Shown here: positions 1 through 5,637 of the stretch, piece by piece
Layout of the letters: each line of letters begins with the position of its first letter
Numbering within the stretch: position 1 is the stretch's first letter
DNA from: CAZCBD01 sp964496755
GTDB taxonomy: Bacteria > Bacteroidota > Ignavibacteria > Ignavibacteriales > Melioribacteraceae
Assembly: GCA_964496755.1 (NCBI GenBank)
Contig: CAZCBD010000174.1
Location: forward strand, 1 to 5,637
Direction of reading: 5' to 3'
Length of the DNA: 5,637 nucleotides
Position numbers and translations under genes: made by a program
The notes under the pieces: generated by a model
What the model was told of the DNA's origin: nothing
The model's database searches: none
The model's input: the letters and a program-made list of their open reading frames with translations, nothing else

Positions 1-2
1 AG

Positions 3-173
3 TGCAAAGTTTATTATGTAAGTTATACCGATCCAAAAATAATTTCTAATATCAAAACTTTTAATAAACGCCTTGACGTTAAGATTTATGTTCCTTCGAA
101 TAATGATTCTACCAATACGATTTTGGATACCGTTAAAATGTCTACTGTTTTAAGTTATTGGTATTTTAGATAG
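3..173 (+). CDS. C-terminal tail of an unidentified protein, probably an upstream minor pseudopilin (5' end outside window)
   Basis: An open frame enters from the left edge and runs 56 codons to a TAG stop; the other two forward frames close within the first 50 nt. The visible part contains alternating hydrophilic and hydrophobic stretches (for example RLDVKIYVPS and DTVKMSTVLSYWYFR at the very end), which look like the last beta strands of a globular domain. No N-terminal helix or catalytic motif is visible, so the sequence alone does not identify it. The stop lies 8 nt before the GspJ/PilW-like gene, and the ribosome binding site of that gene overlaps the stop, so the two are almost certainly co-transcribed and perhaps translationally coupled. 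By position it would correspond to a GspH/GspI- or PilV-like minor pseudopilin. That identity is inference from context; the coding call itself is firm. Confidence 0.75.
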   Translation, partial: CKVYYVSYTDPKIISNIKTFNKRLDVKIYVPSNNDSTNTILDTVKMSTVLSYWYFR

Positions 174-177
174 GAGG
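172..177 (+). promoter_or_regulatory. Strong Shine-Dalgarno overlapping the upstream stop codon
   Basis: AGGAGG begins on the second base of the TAG stop (171-173) and lies 4 nt before the ATG at 182. It fixes the start of the GspJ/PilW-like gene. Because it overlaps the upstream stop, ribosomes ending on the upstream gene are placed on the next start site, which is compatible with translational coupling (inference). Confidence 0.75.
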
Positions 178-181
178 AAGC

Positions 182-808
182 ATGGGATTTAGTACATTAA
201 TAGATATTTTGGGTTCAACTTTGATAGGAAGTTTACTGTTGATGATTTTGTTGAGACTACATAGTGCTTCTGCTTCGAATGTTGATCAATATGCCTCGGA
301 CTTGGTTGTTCAACAGAATCTGGTTTCAATTGTTGAAGTTCTTGAAAATGATTTTAGAAAAATCGGATATTCCAGAGATTGGACAAAAATCCCGGACCCG
401 ACAAAAGCAATAATTTATGCAGACAAACATAAAATCGGTTTTTATACGGATATAAAAAATAAAGGAACGGTAGATCAAGTATTTTACATATATGATATAA
501 ATAATCCGATTACTTCCAGCAAAAATCCGAATGATCATTACTTATACAGGAGTGTGAATTCGGTGATGCCTAGAGGTGTAAATCTTGGTGTTACAAAATT
601 TGAATTAAGGTATTTTGATGCCTTGGGCGATACAATTGTTACGCCTGTGGCAAATACAGGCGCAATTGCTTCAATTGAAATTAATATTAGAGTGGAAACG
701 CCTTGGGGATTTTGGGTTTCACAAACAGATTCGGTTATTCAGAGTGAATATCCGGCTGTATTTTGGAAACAAATCAGATTAGCTGCAAAAAATTTAAGAA
801 ATAGGTAA
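182..808 (+). CDS. GspJ/PilW-like minor pseudopilin
   Basis: This 208-residue protein has the build of a type II secretion or type IV pilus minor pseudopilin. A hydrophobic helix starts almost at the N-terminus (residues about 3-27, GFSTLIDILGSTLIGSLLLM), with one Gly before a Phe as at a prepilin peptidase site. The helix continues into an amphipathic stretch ending in LENDFRKIGYS (54-64), a pattern typical of the GspJ/PilW group. A beta-rich globular part follows, with YRSVN (122-126) and GVTKFELRYFDALGD (136-150) resembling the corresponding segment of that group. The C-terminus is basic. The leader would be only Met-Gly, and the acidic residue is Asp8 (+6 after Gly2) where classical pilins have Glu at +5, so processing is uncertain. 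The likely place is the inner membrane and then the pseudopilus. It lies 8 nt after the upstream gene and 11 nt before a larger K/X-like gene, matching the order J then K. Whether it serves secretion or a pilus cannot be told from this window; the family call is from recalled pattern. Confidence 0.6.
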   Translation: MGFSTLIDILGSTLIGSLLLMILLRLHSASASNVDQYASDLVVQQNLVSIVEVLENDFRKIGYSRDWTKIPDPTKAIIYADKHKIGFYTDIKNKGTVDQVFYIYDINNPITSSKNPNDHYLYRSVNSVMPRGVNLGVTKFELRYFDALGDTIVTPVANTGAIASIEINIRVETPWGFWVSQTDSVIQSEYPAVFWKQIRLAAKNLRNR

Positions 809-819
809 AGGAGAATATC

Positions 820-2196
820 ATGGGAGGAAAAGCATCAATATTACTAGTACTTGGTTTTAGTATGATATTTCTCGTTTTCGAGCATAATTATGGTAGCTAT
901 TCAATGCGTGCCTTCGAAACTTTGTCATCATATTTTGAGGAATCAATGGCACATAATATTGCCGTTAGTGCTGCAAATATGGCGGCAAATCAAATTTTTA
1001 TGGATGAATATTGGGATGCCGGTTATAGTAATATATCATATCAAGGTGGGACCTTTAGTGTTTATGTTGATAATCCTTTGTCAGGAACTACCGGCAAAGT
1101 TTTGATTTGTCACAGACCGAATGGAGATACATTACATGAACATACAATTAGTGTTGCTCCTTCTGCCGTTGGTCCGCATATGGCTCATGGCGACAAAATG
1201 GGGCCATGTTCGGTGATTGATACCACCTATGCAAAGCCCACAATTGTTTTAACGGCTGTTGCTGATTATCATAATGTTAATAGTACTATTGTTGTAAAAT
1301 TTCAATCTTCAAGTTTTTCAAAGTTTGCTTATTTTTCTACGAATGAACCTAGCAATATTTGGTGGACGCAAAGCGACACTGTATGGGGACCTTTTCATAC
1401 TAACGGTTATTTAAGATGTGATAATCACCCGACTTTTATGGGAAAGGTAACCATTAGACGAAGAATTTTATATCATGACAGTAAAAGAGGCGATAAACCG
1501 AACTTAAATGGTGGTTTTGCTTCGGGAGTTAATTTACCTCTTCCTTCCGATGGTGTAACAAAAGTTCAAGCTGCTGCTGCTTCAGGGGTTAAATTTAGTG
1601 GTCACAATCAAGTTTTTTTAGAGTTTGCTGAAGATAGTATTAGATATAAATTCAGTGCCGGTGATCAGTACACAACGGTTTACGGCAGTACTTTAGCGCC
1701 CAATGGCGTTATTTTTGCCGAGAATGCAGAATTGCATATAAAGGGTACGGTTAAAGGGAAATATACGGTTGCTGCCTCCGGTACCCATGGTAGCAAGGGA
1801 ATAATTTATATTGATGATGATATTAAATTGAAATCGGATCCTCGAACAAATCCTCTTTCGAAAGATTTGCTTGGTATTGTGGCAAAACGTGATGTTTATA
1901 TTACAAATAATGCGGCGAATAATTCCGGTGGAATTGATATTCAAGCCTCTATATATTGTGAAACAGGAGGTTTCGGTAGCGAAGATTATGCAACTAGACC
2001 GGTTAGTGGAGATATTAGATTATATGGTGGGCTTATTCAAAATGTCAGAAGAGCGGTTGGTACCTATAGTTCTTATTATCAACAATCGATGAGTGGTTTT
2101 AATAAAAGATACCGATATGATGAGAGATTTAAATTAATTTCACCGCCTTCGTTTCCAGGAACCGGTGCATATGAAATTGTTTCTTGGTATGAATAA
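820..2196 (+). CDS. Large PilX/GspK-like pilus or pseudopilus tip protein with Cys/His-rich insert
   Basis: This 458-residue protein has one N-terminal hydrophobic helix (about 5-20) without the pilin Glu+5, and a helical stretch AHNIAVSAANMAANQIF (44-60) as in PilX-type proteins. The rest is long and beta-rich. Within it are the aromatic segment NIWWTQSDTVWGPFHTNG (179-196) and a Gly/Val-rich, possibly beta-helical stretch (about 295-380: GVIFAENAELHIKGTVKG, then IIYIDDDIKL). The end is SPPSFPGTGAYEIVSWYE. I recall close relatives of this core as uncharacterised proteins in Ignavibacteria. GspK, the classical pseudopilus cap, is likewise the largest minor pseudopilin, follows GspJ and lacks Glu+5, so a tip role is a reasonable inference. 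Residues 97-130 form a Cys/His block, listed separately; further Cys are C200 and C380. AAAGGAG lies 6 nt before the ATG and supports the start. The gene is last in its operon and is followed by a terminator. The frame is certain; the function is inferred. Confidence 0.6.
   Translation: MGGKASILLVLGFSMIFLVFEHNYGSYSMRAFETLSSYFEESMAHNIAVSAANMAANQIFMDEYWDAGYSNISYQGGTFSVYVDNPLSGTTGKVLICHRPNGDTLHEHTISVAPSAVGPHMAHGDKMGPCSVIDTTYAKPTIVLTAVADYHNVNSTIVVKFQSSSFSKFAYFSTNEPSNIWWTQSDTVWGPFHTNGYLRCDNHPTFMGKVTIRRRILYHDSKRGDKPNLNGGFASGVNLPLPSDGVTKVQAAAASGVKFSGHNQVFLEFAEDSIRYKFSAGDQYTTVYGSTLAPNGVIFAENAELHIKGTVKGKYTVAASGTHGSKGIIYIDDDIKLKSDPRTNPLSKDLLGIVAKRDVYITNNAANNSGGIDIQASIYCETGGFGSEDYATRPVSGDIRLYGGLIQNVRRAVGTYSSYYQQSMSGFNKRYRYDERFKLISPPSFPGTGAYEIVSWYE
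1108..1209 (+). other. Cys/His-rich CHxPxG...HTI...HGDxxGxC module inside the PilX/GspK-like protein
   Basis: Residues 97-130 of the protein begin CHRPNG and end AHGDKMGPC. The potential ligands are C97, H98, H106, H108, H120, H123 and C130, seven Cys or His in 34 residues; elsewhere these residues are sparse. The pattern matches a short motif I recall from many bacterial exported proteins (CHxPPGN, then HTIxV, then AHLxHGDxxGxC). I know of no established function for it. The two Cys could form a disulfide or, with the His residues, bind a metal (inference). The segments on either side, GGTFSVYV (76-83) and VLTAVADYHNVNSTIVVK (143-160), read as a continuous beta segment of the core protein, so the block looks inserted. 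Confidence 0.65.
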
Positions 2197-2228
2197 AATT
2201 TATTAATTAAAAATTTTTTTTTCATTTT

Positions 2229-2252
2229 ACCGCCGACAATGGCGGTTTTTTT
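2229..2252 (+). terminator. Rho-independent terminator of the pseudopilin operon
   Basis: ACCGCC (2229-2234) pairs perfectly with GGCGGT (2241-2246) around the 6-nt loop GACAAT, and a run of seven T (2246-2252) follows. It begins 33 nt after the stop of the PilX/GspK-like gene. The stem is short but G+C-rich in a very AT-rich setting. It ends 13 nt before the methyltransferase start, so it also lies in any leader that reads through into that gene. Confidence 0.85.
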
Positions 2253-2265
2253 AATTTGAGGTCAA

Positions 2266-2832
2266 ATGAAATCCAGAGAAAGCGGAATGCCCGAACAAAA
2301 AATGTGGAATAATTTGTTTAATATTGAAATGATTTTGAATAAAATGGAGATAAACAATTCCGTGAAATCATTGGTCGATTTTGGCTGTGGATACGGAACT
2401 TTTGCAATTCCCGCTTCGGAATTGATTAATGGCAATGTGTATGCTTTGGATATTGAAACCGAATTAATTGAAAAACTTAGCGGGATTGCCCAACAAAATT
2501 TTCCCAATTTAGTGCCCATAAATTTGGATTTTATACAAAATGAAATAAAAATAGAAAATGATTTAGTTAACTATGTGATGTTATTTAATATTTTACATGC
2601 CGAGGAATCTGAAATACTATTAAAAAAAGCATTCAAACTTTTAGAGAACGGTGGCAAACTTGGAGTAATTCATTGGATATTTGACGAGAAAACTCCAAGA
2701 GGACCAAGCATGAAAATTCGCCCAAAACCGGAGGAATTGAAAAATAAAATCGAAAAAGTGGGTTTTAAAATTCTTAAATATAATATAACTTTACCACCTT
2801 ATCATTTTGGGATTTTAGCTGAAAAGCCATGA
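2266..2832 (+). CDS. Class I SAM-dependent methyltransferase (substrate unknown)
   Basis: This 188-residue protein is a compact Rossmann-fold methyltransferase, probably cytoplasmic since no signal peptide or membrane segment is seen. Motif I, the SAM-binding glycine loop, is VDFGCGYGT (37-45). The acidic end of strand 2 is ALDIE (60-64), which should contact the SAM ribose. The motif IV region is NYVMLFNILH (102-111). The motif V/VI region is LLENGGKLGVIHW (125-137). The N-terminal stretch RESGMPEQKMW (4-14) looks like a conserved family signature I recall in small bacterial and archaeal methyltransferases, but I cannot tie it to a substrate. The length is normal for a stand-alone minimal domain without added substrate domains. 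GAGG lies 4 nt before the ATG. The gene sits alone between a terminator and a 158-nt gap, so its neighbours do not suggest a substrate. A UbiE/MenG-like or small-molecule role is possible, but neither is supported specifically. Confidence 0.85.
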   Translation: MKSRESGMPEQKMWNNLFNIEMILNKMEINNSVKSLVDFGCGYGTFAIPASELINGNVYALDIETELIEKLSGIAQQNFPNLVPINLDFIQNEIKIENDLVNYVMLFNILHAEESEILLKKAFKLLENGGKLGVIHWIFDEKTPRGPSMKIRPKPEELKNKIEKVGFKILKYNITLPPYHFGILAEKP

Positions 2833-2900
2833 ACCTAAATAATTGTTGATTTAGTATATTTATTTTACTTTGTGAAATATGATTTTGTTTTGCGTTTTAT

Positions 2901-2927
2901 ACCTGAGCGCCCCTCTTTTAGCTCGGT
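2901..2927 (+). other. Imperfect hairpin in the gap before the S9 peptidase gene
   Basis: ACCTGAGC (2901-2908) pairs with GCTCGGT (2921-2927) as seven pairs with one bulged T, around a 12-nt loop containing CCCCTC. No T-run follows on the + strand (TAATAGATTTTAAA), so it is not a standard terminator for the methyltransferase gene, though it may mark its 3' end or lie in the leader of the peptidase gene. The rest of the 158-nt gap (2833-2990) is AT-rich, and I see nothing certain in it other than the G-run before the start codon. Confidence 0.4.
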
Positions 2928-2980
2928 AATAGATTTTAAATCAATAAAAATTATTTTAACTAACATTATATTAACCTTTC

Positions 2981-2987
2981 GGGGGGG
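2981..2987 (+). promoter_or_regulatory. G7 tract acting as ribosome binding site of the S9 peptidase gene
   Basis: Seven consecutive G lie 3 nt (ATA) before the ATG at 2991, in an otherwise AT-rich leader. No other purine-rich Shine-Dalgarno sequence is present, so this tract most likely pairs with the CC-containing end of 16S rRNA. The other starts in the window use GGAG or GAGG cores, so this one is unusual. Confidence 0.55.
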
Positions 2988-2990
2988 ATA

Positions 2991-5637
2991 ATGAAAAATC
3001 GAAAATTTATTGTTATTGTATTTTTTTTAATTGCATCTGTATTTGCACAGGTCAAAAAACCGATAACTTTTACGGATGTGATGAAATTTAAACAAATTGA
3101 AAGAACCACAATTTCAGAATTTGGGAATTGGGTGGCTGTAACCGCTAATCCTGATCGTGGTGATGGCGAATTAAAAATAATTTCATCTAATGGTAAAAAA
3201 GAATTTACTATTCCTCGTGGTCAATCAGCAGTTTTTTCAACTGATGAGGATTGGGCGGCAATTAAGCAAGTACCCGAATTTAAAAAAAGAGAGACTTCAA
3301 AAATTAAATCCAAATTATTTAATAATCTTGTTTTGCTCAATACTAGAACAGGTGAAAAAGCTGTTTATAAAAATGTTAAGTCCTTTGAATTTTCAAATGA
3401 TGCTAATTGGATTGTGATACATTACAATCCGAAAAAATCAAAAAAGAAATCGGCATCTCCAAACGGTTCTAAATTAGAGTTAATAAAATTAACTGCAGAT
3501 AAAACGGAAAGTTATGATTTTGTGAATTTTTTCAGAATTGATTCGGCAGCTACAAAAGTTTTTATTGCTTTTTCAGATTCTACGGGAAAAACTAACGGGT
3601 TGTTTGTTAAAAGATTGGATAACGAGAATGAATCCTTAGTGTTAATCGATTCGACGAAAAATGCAAAGTATAGTAGTATTAAGGTAAATAAGAATGATAT
3701 AACTGCATTCTTAAAATCAAAGTTTGTTAAAAAGAAAAAAAATACGGATGCTGAAATTTTAATTTGGAACGGAATTAAAATTATAAAAAGAATAACATCG
3801 ACAGAAATTACCGAAAATTGGAGAATCCCATTTATTAATAAGCTGGAGTGGAATGATAATCTTACAGGTTTATATTTTGGAATAAATCCTAAAAAATCCG
3901 AAAAGAAAAAAAATATATCGAAAGATTTATTTGATCTTGACGCTATAGTAGCTAAAAGAGAATTGGATGTTTGGCACTGGAACGACCCCTACATTAAACC
4001 GAATGAGAAAAAACTTTATTCCAGATTACAAAATAAAACTTATAAATCCATTTTTTATTTAAATGAAAATAAATTTATACAATTGGCAGATTTGAATATG
4101 CCGGATGTAATAACCAATAAGAATATGAAATATGCAGTTGGTATATCAGATGTAAAATATTTAAAGGAAATTACTTGGGATGGAAGATATTACGACTTAT
4201 ATGTTGTAAACCTGAACAATGGTAAAAGAAAAAAAATATTTGAACATTTAAACTCTTATCCACGGTTATCTCCAAACGGAAAATATATTGCTTATTATAA
4301 TGATAGGGAATGGTATTTATATGACATAAAAAATTCTAAAACAAAAAATCTTACAAAAAGAATTTCGGTTAAATTTGAAAATGAAGATCATGATTATCCT
4401 TCAGCACCACCGGGATATGGTATTGCCGGTTGGACAGAAAATGACGAGGATATTTTAATATACGACAAATATGATATTTGGAAATTTAATACAAGTAACT
4501 TGAAAGCCGAAAATGTAACCGGAGGTTACGGGAGAAAAAAAGGTTATTCTTTTAGAATAATAAAATTAGGATTCAAAAAAAATTATTTAAAAACCAATAA
4601 AAAATATTTGCTTTCTGCTTACAATGAAAAATCTAAGCAAACAGCAATCTATAAATTTGAAATAGGTAAAGCTAAAGTTCAAAGAGTTTTGGAAAAAGCT
4701 GCTAAGTATACAATTATTGCCAAAGCAAAAAAAGTTGATAAATATTTGTATACTGTTCAAAAATTTTCTTTGTATCCTGATGTTTGGGTGGCATCATCAA
4801 ATTTGAATGATGCAATTAAACTTACGAATTATGGTGAGCAAATAAAAAAATTCAAATGGGGAAGAACAGAATTAGTGCATTGGAGAAGTGCAGACGGAAT
4901 ACCTTTGGATGGGGTTATTATTAAACCGGAAGATTTTAAAAAGGGAAAAAAATATCCCGTGTTGGTTTACTATTATAGATTCTATTCTCAAAGATTGTTT
5001 GATTTTCCTGATGTGGTTCTGAATCATAGGCCTAATTTCCCGATGTTTGTTGGAAATGATTATATTGTTTTTATGCCGGATATTAGATTCGAAGTTGGCA
5101 GACCGGGTATTTCGGCAGTTAAATGTTTGGTGCCGGGAGTGCAAAAATTAATTGATATGGGAATTGCCGATCCGAAAGCAATAGGATTACACGGGCATTC
5201 TTGGAGTGGGTACCAAACAACATTTGTAATTACGCAAACAAATATATTTGCTTGTGCACTTGCCGGTGCTCCGGTAACCAATATGACCAGTGCCTATGGT
5301 GGCGTTAGATGGGCTACGGGTAAATCAAGACAATATCAATATGAAAAAACACAAAGCAGAATTGGCGGAACCTTATGGGAAAAACCGATGCTTTATTTGG
5401 AAAACTCTCCCTTGTTTTATGCCGATAGAATACAAACACCTTTAATTATGTTACACGGAGATGTTGATGGTGCAGTTCCGTGGTATCAAAGCATTGAAAT
5501 GTATATGGCAATGAGAAGATTAGGCAAAAATGTGATCTTTTTGCAATATCACAATGAACCGCATCATCTTAAAAAATATCCGAATAAGCTCGACTATTCG
5601 ATTAAAATGTTTCAAATTTTCGATTATTATTTAAAAG
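2991..5637 (+). CDS. Secreted S9 family (prolyl oligopeptidase-like) serine peptidase, 3' end outside window
   Basis: The frame is open for 882 codons and runs off the right edge. Residues 1-19 form a signal peptide (basic MKNRK, hydrophobic core, likely cut VFA/Q); there is no lipobox Cys, so a periplasmic or exported enzyme is expected. Residues about 25-620 are a beta-propeller-like region with repeats such as RLSPNGKYIAYYNDREWYLYD (425-445, shown in part) and the family-typical GYGIAGWTENDEDILIYD (475-492) before YDIWK. The alpha/beta-hydrolase domain starts near LVHWRSADGIPLDG (628-641). The nucleophile is Ser737 in GHSWSGY, the acid is Asp826 in HGDVDGAVPWYQ (822-833), and the base is His858 in NEPHHLK; the order Ser-Asp-His is that of clan SC. 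A Tyr in VYYYR (660-662) may give the oxyanion hole. Such enzymes cleave peptides, often after Pro, but specificity is not readable here. Relatives I recall end shortly after a motif like FDYYLK, so only a short tail is missing. The gene is preceded by a G7 tract. Confidence 0.93.
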   Translation, partial: MKNRKFIVIVFFLIASVFAQVKKPITFTDVMKFKQIERTTISEFGNWVAVTANPDRGDGELKIISSNGKKEFTIPRGQSAVFSTDEDWAAIKQVPEFKKRETSKIKSKLFNNLVLLNTRTGEKAVYKNVKSFEFSNDANWIVIHYNPKKSKKKSASPNGSKLELIKLTADKTESYDFVNFFRIDSAATKVFIAFSDSTGKTNGLFVKRLDNENESLVLIDSTKNAKYSSIKVNKNDITAFLKSKFVKKKKNTDAEILIWNGIKIIKRITSTEITENWRIPFINKLEWNDNLTGLYFGINPKKSEKKKNISKDLFDLDAIVAKRELDVWHWNDPYIKPNEKKLYSRLQNKTYKSIFYLNENKFIQLADLNMPDVITNKNMKYAVGISDVKYLKEITWDGRYYDLYVVNLNNGKRKKIFEHLNSYPRLSPNGKYIAYYNDREWYLYDIKNSKTKNLTKRISVKFENEDHDYPSAPPGYGIAGWTENDEDILIYDKYDIWKFNTSNLKAENVTGGYGRKKGYSFRIIKLGFKKNYLKTNKKYLLSAYNEKSKQTAIYKFEIGKAKVQRVLEKAAKYTIIAKAKKVDKYLYTVQKFSLYPDVWVASSNLNDAIKLTNYGEQIKKFKWGRTELVHWRSADGIPLDGVIIKPEDFKKGKKYPVLVYYYRFYSQRLFDFPDVVLNHRPNFPMFVGNDYIVFMPDIRFEVGRPGISAVKCLVPGVQKLIDMGIADPKAIGLHGHSWSGYQTTFVITQTNIFACALAGAPVTNMTSAYGGVRWATGKSRQYQYEKTQSRIGGTLWEKPMLYLENSPLFYADRIQTPLIMLHGDVDGAVPWYQSIEMYMAMRRLGKNVIFLQYHNEPHHLKKYPNKLDYSIKMFQIFDYYLK

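Noticed and set aside
326..538. Open frame on the - strand inside the J/W-like gene
   Set aside because: It lies wholly within a well-supported + strand gene, has no ribosome binding site and encodes a low-complexity Ile/Phe-rich product: an antisense shadow.
890..1105. Second + frame of 71 codons inside the PilX/GspK-like gene
   Set aside because: It is out of frame with the real gene, has no Shine-Dalgarno sequence and shows no recognisable protein pattern.
1702..1960. Bactofilin-like or adhesin beta-helix domain in the PilX/GspK-like protein
   Set aside because: The Gly/Val pattern suggests beta-helix-like strands, but no regular repeat length is evident, so a named domain cannot be supported.
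1693..2092. Overlapping frames on both strands inside the 3' half of the PilX/GspK-like gene
   Set aside because: Both are shadows of the real frame; products are Ile/Asn- or Ile/Val-rich without domains.
2209..2222. A5-T9 run as a second terminator or bidirectional element
   Set aside because: There is no G+C-rich stem directly before it; the real terminator lies just downstream.
2262..2519. - strand frame over the start of the methyltransferase gene
   Set aside because: It is antisense to the motif I region of a clear methyltransferase and has no ribosome binding site in keeping with real starts here.
2843..2872. Possible promoter TTGTTG ... TACTTT(G) before the peptidase gene
   Set aside because: The -10-like element matches TATAAT at only three positions, and it misses the Bacteroidota TAnnTTTG form by one base of spacing; such matches are common in AT-rich DNA.
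2967..2972. TATATT as a -10 element close to the peptidase start
   Set aside because: No -35-like sequence is present about 17 nt upstream, and the site is very near the start codon.
3190..3417. + strand frame of 75 codons inside the peptidase gene
   Set aside because: The peptidase frame is continuous and motif-rich across this stretch; this is an alternate frame.
4872..5281. Two - strand frames opposite the catalytic domain of the peptidase
   Set aside because: They lie opposite the conserved hydrolase domain, where codon bias commonly leaves long antisense frames open.

Overview
The window is AT-rich (about one third G+C by eye). All five genes lie on the + strand. The best guess for the host is a member of the Bacteroidota/Chlorobiota group, probably Ignavibacteria or a near relative. 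Three things point there: a large pilin-operon protein resembling conserved proteins I recall from that class, an S9 peptidase of the long secreted type typical of Bacteroidota, and low G+C. This assignment is from recalled similarity, not a search.

Region 1 (about 3-2252) is the end of a tightly packed operon of three genes with 8- and 11-nt gaps, closed by a clear intrinsic terminator. The first gene is only a C-terminal tail. The second looks like a GspJ/PilW-type minor pseudopilin. The third is a 458-residue membrane-anchored, mostly beta protein that sits where GspK/PilX would sit. The order (small, J/W-like, then large K/X-like) resembles the minor pseudopilin blocks of type II secretion and type IV pilus systems. 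The proposed role is initiating or capping a periplasmic pseudopilus or surface pilus. The third protein carries a compact Cys/His-rich block (C97 to C130) resembling a motif I recall from other bacterial exported proteins. It appears to be inserted between two beta segments of the core protein, and it is the most interesting item here.

Region 2 (2266-2832) is a small class I SAM-dependent methyltransferase. Its start lies only 13 nt after the terminator T-tract, so any promoter of its own would have to lie upstream of, or inside, the terminator.

Region 3 (2833-2990) is a 158-nt intergenic stretch with one imperfect hairpin and a run of seven G directly before the next start codon. I see no convincing promoter in it.

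Region 4 (2991 to the end) is a secreted S9 (prolyl oligopeptidase family) serine peptidase. It has a signal peptide, a long beta-propeller-like region and an alpha/beta-hydrolase domain with a visible Ser-Asp-His triad. It is cut by the window edge, probably only a few to some tens of residues before its natural end.

The pseudopilin operon, the methyltransferase and the peptidase have no evident functional link beyond adjacency. I found no tRNA, rRNA, CRISPR, insertion sequence or defence system.
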